In this document: one piece after another, positions 37,395 through 45,502 of the stretch
How positions within the stretch are numbered: position 1 is the first letter of the stretch
Layout: each line of letters starts with the position of its first letter
DNA from: Ruminococcaceae bacterium UBA3753
GTDB lineage: Bacteria; Bacillota; Clostridia; Oscillospirales; Acutalibacteraceae
Reading direction: 5' to 3'
DNA length: 45,502 nucleotides
NCBI GenBank assembly: GCA_002372375.1
Contig: DFGJ01000015.1
Location: 1 to 45,502, forward strand
Notes under the pieces: generated by a model
The model's input: the letters and a program-made list of their open reading frames with translations, nothing else
What the model was told of the DNA's origin: nothing
Databases searched by the model: none
Made by a program: the position numbers and the translations under genes

Positions 37395-37625
37395 TTAAAA
37401 AACTGGTTCTGCCTCCTTTTTACTATTTTCAATTGCCAAAACCGGCGATATCTCTACCACTTTTTGCTCTGCCGACTTTAACTTTTCCAAACAAATCTTT
37501 AAATTTTCCACACCACTTTCGTAAAGTTTCAGGGACTCTTCAATAGATTCCCCTCCTTTTTCTAACTTGTCGACAACGTCCTCTAGCTTTTTCAAATAAT
37601 ATTCAAAATCATTCTTTTTAGGCAT
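37395..37625 (-). CDS. xseB: exodeoxyribonuclease VII small subunit
   Basis: Partner of XseA in exonuclease VII, which cuts single-stranded DNA to short pieces. 76 residues from ATG 37625, the usual size. FEYYLKKLEDVVDKLEKGG, then SIEESLKLYESGVENLKICL, is the family core, a helical hairpin. The open frame continues to 37691, but those 22 residues are hydrophobic and not part of the family, so the shorter start is chosen. It is close upstream of ispA. xseA, usually adjacent, lies 660 bases away. Confidence 0.92.
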   Translation of the reverse strand: MPKKNDFEYYLKKLEDVVDKLEKGGESIEESLKLYESGVENLKICLEKLKSAEQKVVEISPVLAIENSKKEAEPVF

Positions 37626-37691
37626 ACAAAAACGACCACATAATCCCACAAAACAAATTGATGTTGCTGAAAACATAAACCAACAGAACAT

Positions 37692-38284
37692 ATCACCATG
37701 ACATTATACCTTTTCTGTATTAAAAAGTCTACAAAGATTCTAAAAACTCTACAGACTTCCATATTTGTGAAAATAAGAAAAAATGGCAATTAAAGCGCTA
37801 GAATTAAAATAAAAAATCACCAAAAAAAGTAAAAATTTTGTGTTTTAAAAAATAGCTTAGTCCCTCTAAATTAAAAATTTATTATTTTTGTAACCAAACT
37901 ATAAATGTACAGTTTTTTGAATTTATCGCAATAAAATCTTATTTTGTTTGGTAAAATTGCCGTAAACATAACGCCTTTTCATATTCTTTTTCGCACTAAA
38001 GCACAGGCAAAACGCGTCCCTAATTTAGACTAAAACCACTAAATTACACATATTAATTAGATTTTTATGATCGTATTTCCCAAAAAAATAAATATCTTAA
38101 AGTTAACGTATCTACTTGCATTTCATTTATTTTTAGTACTAATAATCATATATGTGAATTATGAATAAAAACAGCAGATAGTTATAAACATCTGATGTTC
38201 TATGCTTAAGTATATTATATAAAGAATTGCTTTATAATACTTTACCAGAATACATAACTACAAAAATTTTGATAAATCATATTT
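37692..38284. other. no gene seen, about 590 bases between xseA and xseB
   Basis: Very AT-rich, with no repeat array recognised. In related Firmicutes xseA and xseB overlap or touch, so this is inserted or expanded DNA that breaks the operon; xseB must have its own promoter here. Confidence 0.5.
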
Positions 38285-39517
38285 CTAAATCGCAGTATTT
38301 AAGATTGAATAATGGTAAGTTTTTAAAACTTTACATTCCAGTGTACCGTCAAAAAGATTAACTCTTATATTTTCATTCACATCCACATTTTCCACACTCT
38401 TTACAATTTTATCTTTTTTATTAAGTACTGTAGCATAACCTAACTCAAAAATTTTTCTAGGATTAAAACTTTCAAGCTTGGCCTTTAGTTCAAGTAATTT
38501 GGTTTTGTTAACACTTATATTTTTCAATATAGCATTGTTTAATTTATTAAAATAAATATTCAGTTTATTCAATTTATCCTTTAGTTCTGTACGAGGATCA
38601 TTTAATTTTAAGTTACCTTTTAGCTTCTCTAACTCACATTTCAAATAAAATATCTTATTCTTAAGACACTTTTGCATTGCTGAAAAATAATTTTGCAGCT
38701 TAATTTCAACATTGAAGTAACCGTTAGATATAATCTCTGCAGCTGCAGTAGGGGTCACTGCCCGTTTATCTGAGACAAAATCACAGATTGTAAAATCGGT
38801 TTCATGACCGACAGCAGAAACAACAGGTATTTTAGACCTTGATATGGCATAGGCCAGCTCTTCATTGTTAAATGTCCAAAGATCCTCCAAAGACCCGCCT
38901 CCCCGCGCGATTATCAAAACATCAACGACTTTAAGTAAATTAAAAGTCTTTAAAGCACCTATTATTTCTTTGCTGGCTTTTTCACCTTGTACCATCACGG
39001 GTAAGAAAAATATTTCAATAATTGGAGCCCTTCTGCTTAAGGTGTTTTTTATATCCCAAAAGACTGCCCCAGACCTTGACGTTATAACGCCTACCTTTCT
39101 AGGATATATTGGTAAAGCTCTTTTTTTGTCATCATTAAATAATCCTTCTTTTTCTAATTTGTTTTTTAGTTGCTCGAACGCTAAATTTAAAGCACCCATC
39201 CCAGCAGGCTCAATGTAGCTTACATAAACCTGATATGTCCCAGTTACCTCGTAAACAGAAACATCACCTTTTACGATCACTTTTAATCCATTTTCAGGCA
39301 AAAATTTTAAATTTCTAGCTATCGTAGCGAAAATGACGGCTTTAATAGCACACTTTTCATCTTTGAGAGAAAAGTATATATGACCAGATTTATTATATAA
39401 AACTAAATTAGAAACTTCCCCTTCAAGATAAATTCCATTCAGCACTCCATTAGATCTAAACATCTGTTTTATATAAAAGTTCACCTGTGAAACAGTTAGA
39501 ACATCTGCACTGGTCAT
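38285..39517 (-). CDS. xseA: exodeoxyribonuclease VII large subunit
   Basis: Catalytic subunit of exonuclease VII. 410 residues. N-terminal OB fold (LTVSQVNFYIKQMF, LEGEVSNLVLYNKSGHIYFS), the nuclease core with VGVITSRSGAVFWDI, ARGGGSLEDLWTFNNEELA, SAVGHETDFTICDFVSDKRA and TPTAAAE, then a long coiled-coil region and the C-terminal GYATVLNKKDKIV strand. The start has AGGGG six bases ahead. It is of usual length. Confidence 0.96.
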   Translation of the reverse strand: MTSADVLTVSQVNFYIKQMFRSNGVLNGIYLEGEVSNLVLYNKSGHIYFSLKDEKCAIKAVIFATIARNLKFLPENGLKVIVKGDVSVYEVTGTYQVYVSYIEPAGMGALNLAFEQLKNKLEKEGLFNDDKKRALPIYPRKVGVITSRSGAVFWDIKNTLSRRAPIIEIFFLPVMVQGEKASKEIIGALKTFNLLKVVDVLIIARGGGSLEDLWTFNNEELAYAISRSKIPVVSAVGHETDFTICDFVSDKRAVTPTAAAEIISNGYFNVEIKLQNYFSAMQKCLKNKIFYLKCELEKLKGNLKLNDPRTELKDKLNKLNIYFNKLNNAILKNISVNKTKLLELKAKLESFNPRKIFELGYATVLNKKDKIVKSVENVDVNENIRVNLFDGTLECKVLKTYHYSILNTAI

Positions 39518-40059
39518 AAAAACCCCTGAAGATTAGAATTAAATTCTCATATACTTTAAAAAATAAATAATAGAAACTAAATGTTATAAACAAAATAATA
39601 AAAAATAAGGAAAACATCAAGCAATGATTAATTTGTATTTACATATATAACCAAGCAATGAATAGAAAGTAAATCAATTTAACTAAAAAATACAGTTCTA
39701 CAAGCAATGTATTGGATGAGACTAAACGTAACAAAAAATAATTCAAAGAGTAGAAAATTAAAAAAACAGCAACCTAGAAATTAAACAGAAATAAGCGATA
39801 TATAATTAATACAAAATGTCTTGAAAATTTACAGCACACAGTTACACAATCGCTAAATAAGACTTAACTCGCTAAAAAATACTACAAACACATTTTCGAA
39901 ACAAAACACACAAGTACCAAAACTAAGTAAAAATTAAAACTTGTTATAAAAAAATAAAAACATATCATCCCCAGAGTAACTTTTTTGAAATTCTACTCAG
40001 TAAAAATATTTTAACCGTACAGTGGCCCTTTAACATTTAATAGTGCAGACACGTTTTAA
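39518..40059. other. no gene seen, about 540 bases
   Basis: AT-rich, A/C-rich on this strand, upstream of xseA and left of the nusB-side array. The array landmarks fade out here, so its oldest copies may extend into this part. Confidence 0.45.
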
Positions 40060-41076
40060 ACAAAAAAATAGAAAAATATATATAAATTACAAATGTTTTC
40101 ATAAAAGGCTGAAACGCCATACTTTTTGAAAAAGCTTGCATCGATCCAATTATTGAAAAACGGTTCCAAAAGCCTCTTATCAACATTTGTTTTTTCGAAC
40201 CTACTTGAAATAAAAAAATAGTCAAAATTCGTTTAAAATTACGCTATCCCCCCACAAAAAACTAAAAACACCACATTTTTTTAGAATAAACCTTGTCTAA
40301 AATTTTACCACCAAAAACAACAAATTAATCTATCTTCAACATTTGAACTTTCAATCCTATGTGAAATAAAAAACTAGATAAAAACTATAATATTTTCATA
40401 AACGACCAAAATCACCACGCTTTTTGGATAAAACCCTATCTGAAATTCCACCATAAAAAACAACGAAATCATCTACCTTTAATACTTGAACTTTTTAATC
40501 CTATGTAAAATAAAAAACTAACTAAAAACTATTTAAAAATTACAATATTTGCATAAGTAACTAATATCACCACTATTTTTGGATAAAACCTTATTTGAAA
40601 TTCCACCACAAAAAACAGCAAAAATATCTACCTACAACATTTGAACTTTTAATCCTATGTGAAATAAAAACTAACTAAAAACTATTCAAAAACTACAGTA
40701 TTTACATAAGTAACTAATGCCACCACGATTTTTAGATAAAACCTTAGCTGAAATTCCACCATAAAAACAGCAAAAACATCTATCTTCAACACTTGAACTT
40801 TTAATCCTATGTGGAATAAAAGATTAGATAAAAATCACCAAAAGATTGACTGATATTTTAACAGAAAAGCTAGCACAACATACTTTTTTAGAACAAAACT
40901 TATATGAAATCCCATTATTGACAAACTGTGACAAAAAACTTATTCATCACCCCCAACTGATTCTTCGATCTCACGTAAAACGAAAAATAATTAAAAATCA
41001 TCTGGAATTTACAGCATATCCAAAAGACAAGGCCCACATATTTTTAGAACAAAACTTGCTTGAAATTACACTGCAT
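40060..41076. repeat. degenerate tandem array next to nusB 3' end, period about 145-160 bp
   Basis: The landmark aatcctatgtgaaataaaaa recurs near 40353, 40497, 40652 and 40803, with eroded forms near 40196 (cgaacctacttgaaata) and 40966 (cgatctcacgtaaaacg). Each unit also has a block like tttttagaacaaaacttgcttgaaatt. The unit nearest nusB (from 40890) aligns with the DNA running into the last codons of nusB (41040-41115), so the array seems to stem from the nusB 3' end. Units differ by many small changes; no frame is kept. Confidence 0.85.
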
Positions 41077-41520
41077 TTAAGAAACAGCGTCAACAACCTC
41101 GCATTGACAACCAATCTCTTGTTCGTACTTGGAACAGACAGAACCCAAAATACCATTAACAAAAATATACTCCTGATCTGTGCCATACTTCTTAGCAAGA
41201 AGAACCGCTTCACTGGCTGAAACATTATTCGGAATATCCCGCCTAAACATTATCTCGTAGAGAGCTATTCTCAAAATGCACAAAGTTACTCTAGAGAGTC
41301 GACTTTTATCCCATTTTTTTGCAAAAACCTCTATCACTTTATCAATTTTCAACTCATTTAAAACGACACCATTGAAAATTTCTCTCGAAAAATGATCTAA
41401 AACATAATCATCGTCCAAAATTTTTGACTTTACATCTAAAATTTTCTCTAAAGAATAATCACTAAATAGATGCTCAAAAAGTAACAAAAAAGCCCTCTCT
41501 CGGCTAGCTGACCTCTGCAT
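41077..41520 (-). CDS. nusB: transcription antitermination protein NusB
   Basis: All-helical RNA-binding protein; with NusE (S10) it binds boxA in rRNA leaders. 147 residues. The N-terminus RSASRERAFLLLFEHLF matches the RxxARxxALQxLF family start, and LSRVTLCILRIALYEIMFR, IPNNVSASEAVLLAKKYG and FVNGILGSV match the C-terminal core. GGGGGTG lies about ten bases ahead of the ATG. It is at the end of the dxs-ispA-xseBA-nusB series in the usual order but with long gaps. Confidence 0.96.
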   Translation of the reverse strand: MQRSASRERAFLLLFEHLFSDYSLEKILDVKSKILDDDYVLDHFSREIFNGVVLNELKIDKVIEVFAKKWDKSRLSRVTLCILRIALYEIMFRRDIPNNVSASEAVLLAKKYGTDQEYIFVNGILGSVCSKYEQEIGCQCEVVDAVS

Positions 41521-42134
41521 CCAAAAATTGCACCCCCATGCTTTTAAATAAGAAAACTCGAGTAGTTTAATGAATTCTAGAAGTAACTATAAAATATATA
41601 CCTTTAAGTTAAAAACTTCCACGACAAAAATGAATACCAAAACAACCAACAAAGCACTGTACACAAAACAAAAACTGCAAAGTTAACAAACTACTCTGAG
41701 GTACTTTCACTTCATAAGCTACTAAAAAAAACGCAACTGATCTTTACAAGAGCAAAAGCTTAGATGAAATAATTTGCATTGTAACACAATAGACTAATAA
41801 AATCTACCTAAACTCTAATGCCAATAAAGATAATACTTGCTTGCTTTATTTATACTATTTTAATAAAATAATAGAAAATATCTAGAAATCACATTGAACT
41901 AAAAAGTTTTATTAAATTACTCCCCAGTTCATACCCCTGACAGCCAGTAAAACTCTTTATAAAGTAATCTGTAACCGCTACATCAAATCTTTAGGTAAAC
42001 ACATAAGCTTCTTACTACGCTTTCATCAACGACATATTTCACGTTTACTTACCGTCCCTGCTTAAATCCATAATACTACATACTTTCGGCTCAATCTTTA
42101 AGTACATTTATGTGTACACTTTATTTTACTTTTA
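41521..42134. other. no gene seen, about 610 bases
   Basis: AT-rich with no credible frame between the nusB start and the scpB end. It holds the nusB promoter region, but no clear boxes stand out. Confidence 0.45.
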
Positions 42135-42695
42135 TTAAACTATTTCGTTAAAACTTAACTGCTGTCTTTCTAATGAACTAACTGTACTAGGTAAAATCAG
42201 AGGCAAATCATCGAGCGTGTCCAAACCAAAGCACTTTAAGAAATTTAAGGTTGTTTTGTACAAGACGGGCCTACCCGGCACCTCCAGCCTTCCTGACTCT
42301 TCAATTAAATCTTTATTCAACAAATTATTTATTAAACTTGTACAGTCTACGCCTCTAAGTTTTTCCACATAGTTCCGGGTTATTGGTTGATTATAAGCAA
42401 TGATCGTCAAAACCTCCATAGATGCATTAGAAAGAGAAAGTTTTCTAGTTAAATCCATTACTTTTCTTATATAAGGAGCATATTCCGGCTTTGTGCACAT
42501 CTGGTAAGAATTATTCATTCTGACTATTGCAAGTCCTCTGTCACTTTTTGAATACCTTCGAACTAGCTCCTCTAAAATGTTCACGACAACATCCTTTTCT
42601 AATCTCAACGAAGAAACTAATCTATTGACACTAACCGGATTTGCATTGGCAAATAAAATGGCTTCCATCATTGCCAGCAGTCTATCTTTCTCCAT
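42135..42695 (-). CDS. scpB: segregation and condensation protein B
   Basis: Kleisin-associated winged-helix subunit that joins ScpA and SMC to condense and separate chromosomes. 186 residues from ATG 42695 (a TTG directly before it also lies in frame); AAAGGTG is six bases ahead. Family marks: AILFANANPVSVNRL, GLAIVRMNNSYQMCTKPEY, LSNASMEVLTIIAYNQPITR, IEELRG-like VEKLRGVDC and GRPVLYKTT. The leader and first 30 codons have been copied five times into the DNA upstream. scpA lies 1 kb upstream, whereas the two usually adjoin. Confidence 0.95.
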   Translation of the reverse strand: MEKDRLLAMMEAILFANANPVSVNRLVSSLRLEKDVVVNILEELVRRYSKSDRGLAIVRMNNSYQMCTKPEYAPYIRKVMDLTRKLSLSNASMEVLTIIAYNQPITRNYVEKLRGVDCTSLINNLLNKDLIEESGRLEVPGRPVLYKTTLNFLKCFGLDTLDDLPLILPSTVSSLERQQLSFNEIV

Positions 42696-42707
42696 CAATA
42701 CACCTTT

Positions 42708-43450
42708 GTAAATTTAGTATGAACTGTTAAATTTTAACAAAAAATTCCAAGCTATAATCCACCGTAACTAGCCAAGTTCACATTAGAAAACAAAATTACT
42801 TTTATCAGTACTAACAATTTTCCTTTCTCCAACATTACACCGTTGTAAATTTAGTATAAACTGCTAAATTTTAACACAAAATTCAAAGCTATAATCCTCC
42901 GTAACTAGCTGATTTCACATTAGAAAATAAAATTACTTTTATTATTACTAATAACTTTCCTTTCTTCAACATTACAACTTGTAAATTTAGTATAAACCGC
43001 TGAGTCATAAACAAAAATTTGAAACTATAACCTACTAACACCAACCGAATTTACATTAGAAAATAAAATCGTTTTCACCATCGCCGCAAACTCTCTTCCT
43101 TAATCATTACACCGTTGTAAATTTAGTATAAACTGTTAAACTTTAATATAAAATTTCAAACTATAATCTCCTGTAACTATCCAGGTTCACATTAAAGAAC
43201 AGAGTCACTTTCATAATTTCCAGTAATTTACCTTTCTCCATCACCACTTGTCGTAAATTTAATATGTACTGCTGAATTTTAACCTAAAATTTAAAATTAA
43301 TCCACTAGAAATAACTGAAGCCGAATCGGCATAAAAAGCAGTTCCATCATCCCTGTAGTTTCTACTCAACCGCTGATGCCTCCTATCCTGAAATTAGTGT
43401 AAACCGTTAAATTCTAACTCAAAATTGCTGGTACAGACTGAATTCACACT
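42708..43450. repeat. five-unit array made from the scpB start, period 136-137 bp
   Basis: The landmark gtaaatttagtata lies at 42708 in the scpB leader and at 42845, 42981, 43117 and 43253, with a last trace near 43390. Each unit matches the scpB leader and the first codons, e.g. ttcacattagaaaacaaaatt resembles the gene's tttgcattggcaaataaaatg. Spacing is nearly constant, though sequence agreement falls with distance. The period is not a multiple of three and no unit keeps an open frame. From 43450 to 43733 nothing is seen. Confidence 0.92.
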
Positions 43451-43733
43451 GGCAAACATAACAGCTTACGTTAACTGCTTATGGTCTTTATTTTTCATAC
43501 AGATCCCAACTTTTATCTGGATGCGTGTATCGCCAAGTACATACGCAGCGAAGAAATCGCGAACCTAAAATGAGATAAAAACTTGATGCCAAAGCCTTGA
43601 ATCAACCACAAATCAAACAAATTTTCCCTGCTGAGACGTACCAAAACCGCCTAACACTAATCAATTTTACCACAAATTTAGCCATCATAGCTTATAAAAG
43701 CAAGTAAATCAAAAACAACCCTGACAATAAAAA

Positions 43734-44489
43734 CTACACTCGGTATTTCCTTTTTCTCCATTTTTTCAGGCAAATATCAGACGGCAAAATATCGCTCGTT
43801 TTGTCTTGTATCGAAATTCGATTACACTTAATAAGCTCTAGAATAGCAAGAAAAAAAGCTATCAGATCACTTTTTTCATTTCCTCCCAAAAATAAATCTT
43901 CAAAACAAAATTTCCCATATTTATACAAGCACCTTAATACATAAACAACTTTAGAAAAGACAGACACACTCTTACTCTTTACAATATCTTCTAGGTGGTC
44001 CTCTTTCTCTGATTTATCATTCAAAGCTCTAGCAGTCACACAGTCTATTAAATCGATATAGGTTCTGCAAACTTCAGCTATACTATGTATACCTTTATAA
44101 GTCAAATCTAGCTTAATTTTCATAGGTTGCCTACAAAAAAAGTCCATATTCAAATTACTAAGCAAAATTTCCGCTACTCTTTTGTATTCACTATATTCAA
44201 CAATTTGGGTGGTCAACTCTTCCTTAAGTTTTTCTGCTTCACTTTCATATTTAGGCAAGAGCTGTGCCGTCTTTATATAAACAAGCCGCGCCGCCATCTC
44301 AAGAAAACTACTAGATACCTCCATTTGTTGCTGCTTTAAAAGAGAAATCTGCTGCATATACTGGTCCAACAAATCAGATATCTCTATTTCATATATACTT
44401 AATTTATTTTTAGATATAAGCTTCAGCAGCAAGTCCAAAGGACCTTCAAAATTTTCTACTTTATAAACTAACTGCTCCACAGCTTTCAC
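43734..44489 (-). CDS. scpA: segregation and condensation protein A
   Basis: Kleisin subunit of the SMC complex. 251 residues. The N-terminal YKVENFEGPLDLLLKLISKN is the family signature, followed by SSFLEMAARLVYIKTAQLLP; the C-terminal winged helix includes FLAILELIKCNRISIQD. The start is GTG at 44489 and no strong ribosome binding site is seen. It runs in the same direction as scpB, with the scpB-derived array between them. Confidence 0.95.
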   Translation of the reverse strand: MKAVEQLVYKVENFEGPLDLLLKLISKNKLSIYEIEISDLLDQYMQQISLLKQQQMEVSSSFLEMAARLVYIKTAQLLPKYESEAEKLKEELTTQIVEYSEYKRVAEILLSNLNMDFFCRQPMKIKLDLTYKGIHSIAEVCRTYIDLIDCVTARALNDKSEKEDHLEDIVKSKSVSVFSKVVYVLRCLYKYGKFCFEDLFLGGNEKSDLIAFFLAILELIKCNRISIQDKTSDILPSDICLKKWRKRKYRV

Positions 44490-44557
44490 TCAAAAAATAA
44501 AACCATTGCCTGCAATTAAAAGGGAAAAACAAGCACACTAAGTTATTACTAATCAGC

Positions 44558-45502
44558 TTAGTTGATTTTAATTTCCGTCGTGATACCTAACGCATTATCA
44601 TTAAGTATACTCATATAATTCTTTTTAGCATAATCTTCGAGCCCTTTCTTAGTTTTAGAAATATAATAATGATCCTCTTTCCCTCTACTCTTCATCGCTC
44701 CCACTTTCAATAAGTAAACATCGTTAACAAAATAATCCTTGGGCTTTGCATTCACGGTAACGTAGGGTACCAAAGTACCTCCTTTTTTTAATCCTTTTAT
44801 CTTGTCAGCCAAGTCTCCTTCCTCAACAACATCTGCGTTTTTGCCGTCTCCTTCAAGTTTAATTCTATTAGCAACCAAATTAGCTCTCAGACCTAATTTT
44901 TTATCACGTACTTCATTATCATACTTGCAACATTCCTTAAACGCTTCATCGAAATCGCCAGAAACAGTCGTCAAATAGGCACGAATATCATCTTGACCTC
45001 GCGTAAAAATACAAACATGTGCAATATTTATCAGTAGTTCTTCAGCCTCTTCGGGTATTTTATCTTTGCAACATTTCAGCAGAACGAAGGCTAAGGTACA
45101 CAAGAGCGCAACTGTACCCGCGCCAGCGGTATAATAAGCCGCAGGGAAATAACTCAATTTACCTGTGATATAGCTCAGGTAACCCTTTAATTTTCTTGCT
45201 AAATCTGAATCCGACTCCCGCGGTTCATTCGTATTTCGGATAGGTTTGTTAAGTTCACTAAGAAATTTAGCAATCTCATCATCCGGATCATCTATGGGGT
45301 ACCATCTTATTGGATCTGAATTTGGATTTGAATTTGGATTTGAATTTGGATCTGAATTTGGATCTGAATTTGGATCTGAATTTGGATCTGTTACATTAAC
45401 GTCAGTCCTGTTTACATTTGGATCCATTTCTGTTGCATTAAAACTAGTTGTGGTTGAATTTGGATCTGAATTTGGGTCTGTTACATTAACGCCAGTCCTG
45501 TT
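44558..45502 (-). CDS. exported or membrane protein with DPNS repeats, N-terminus outside window
   Basis: The frame is open from the stop at 44558 to the window edge, so the true start lies to the right; ATG 45427 is internal to a repeated region. Two copies of NRTxVNVTDPNSDPNS flank TTTSFNATEMDPNV, and (DPNS/NPNS) units follow, then RWYPIDDPDDEI. One hydrophobic helix (YYTAGAGTVALLCTLAFVLL) separates the repeat side from a charged C-terminal domain of about 185 residues rich in Lys. The repeats suggest a surface-exposed linker that varies by slippage. No family was recognised. It follows scpA on the same strand, 68 bases apart. Confidence 0.75.
   Translation of the reverse strand, partial: NRTGVNVTDPNSDPNSTTTSFNATEMDPNVNRTDVNVTDPNSDPNSDPNSDPNSNPNSNPNSDPIRWYPIDDPDDEIAKFLSELNKPIRNTNEPRESDSDLARKLKGYLSYITGKLSYFPAAYYTAGAGTVALLCTLAFVLLKCCKDKIPEEAEELLINIAHVCIFTRGQDDIRAYLTTVSGDFDEAFKECCKYDNEVRDKKLGLRANLVANRIKLEGDGKNADVVEEGDLADKIKGLKKGGTLVPYVTVNAKPKDYFVNDVYLLKVGAMKSRGKEDHYYISKTKKGLEDYAKKNYMSILNDNALGITTEIKIN

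Noticed and set aside
37626..37691. longer N-terminus of XseB
   Set aside because: The extra residues are hydrophobic and Cys-rich, not found in the family; the protein from 37625 already has the normal size.
41077..41220. plus-strand frame 40846-41220 as a gene
   Set aside because: It is made of array repeats and then runs antisense through nusB.

Overview
The window looks like a piece of a low-GC, anaerobic Firmicutes (Clostridia) chromosome that is decaying. Evidence for the lineage: a pyruvate:ferredoxin oxidoreductase; the clostridial-type cluster dxs-ispA-xseB-xseA-nusB; scpA/scpB; a c-di-AMP receptor gene (darA) close to holB and ricT, as in the Bacillus tmk-darA-yaaR-holB-ricT block; an ECF transporter S component; and 3'-CCA encoded in two tRNA genes. 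Evidence for decay: low coding density, several pseudogene-like stretches, many single genes stranded in AT-rich DNA, and repeated gene fragments. Together with a set of unrecognised exported proteins this suggests a host-associated bacterium, perhaps an intracellular symbiont (inference only).

Layout. 1-272: three tRNA genes (Leu partial, Gly, Cys). 483-10995: an alpha/beta hydrolase, thiN, nifJ, three unrecognised exported or membrane proteins and an ECF S component. 11.0-15.4 kb: an accessory block with a perfect 16-bp inverted repeat, a tandem array of a tiny membrane-protein gene, and two paralogous AAA+ ATPases with N-terminal export signals. 15.8-17.5 kb: an iron-sulfur flavoprotein and an XRE regulator preceded by inverted repeats. 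18.9-30.5 kb: proS, ispD, darA, holB, ricT, an exported membrane protein, a family 4 uracil-DNA glycosylase and a DEAD-box RNA helicase. 32-44.5 kb: acpS, dxs, ispA, xseB, xseA, nusB, scpB, scpA, nearly all on the minus strand. The right edge cuts an exported protein with Asp-Pro-Asn-Ser repeats.

How the genes work together. dxs and ispD (MEP pathway) and ispA (prenyl chain elongation) give isoprenoid precursors; nifJ supplies acetyl-CoA and reduced ferredoxin; thiN makes the thiamine diphosphate that both NifJ and Dxs need. holB, xseA, xseB, udg, scpA and scpB serve DNA replication, repair and segregation; nusB, the helicase and ricT act on RNA. The six exported or membrane-anchored proteins of unknown function are the lineage-specific part.

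The most striking structural feature is a set of about nine tandem arrays (period about 130-310 bp) in the intergenic spaces. At least four are visibly made from the end of the neighbouring gene (5' end of scpB, 5' half of acpS, 3' end of the helicase, 3' end of nusB); copies are progressively diverged. Base composition and gene direction also switch near 16-18 kb: the plus strand is G/T-rich with mostly plus genes on the left and A/C-rich with mostly minus genes on the right, as expected at a replication terminus.
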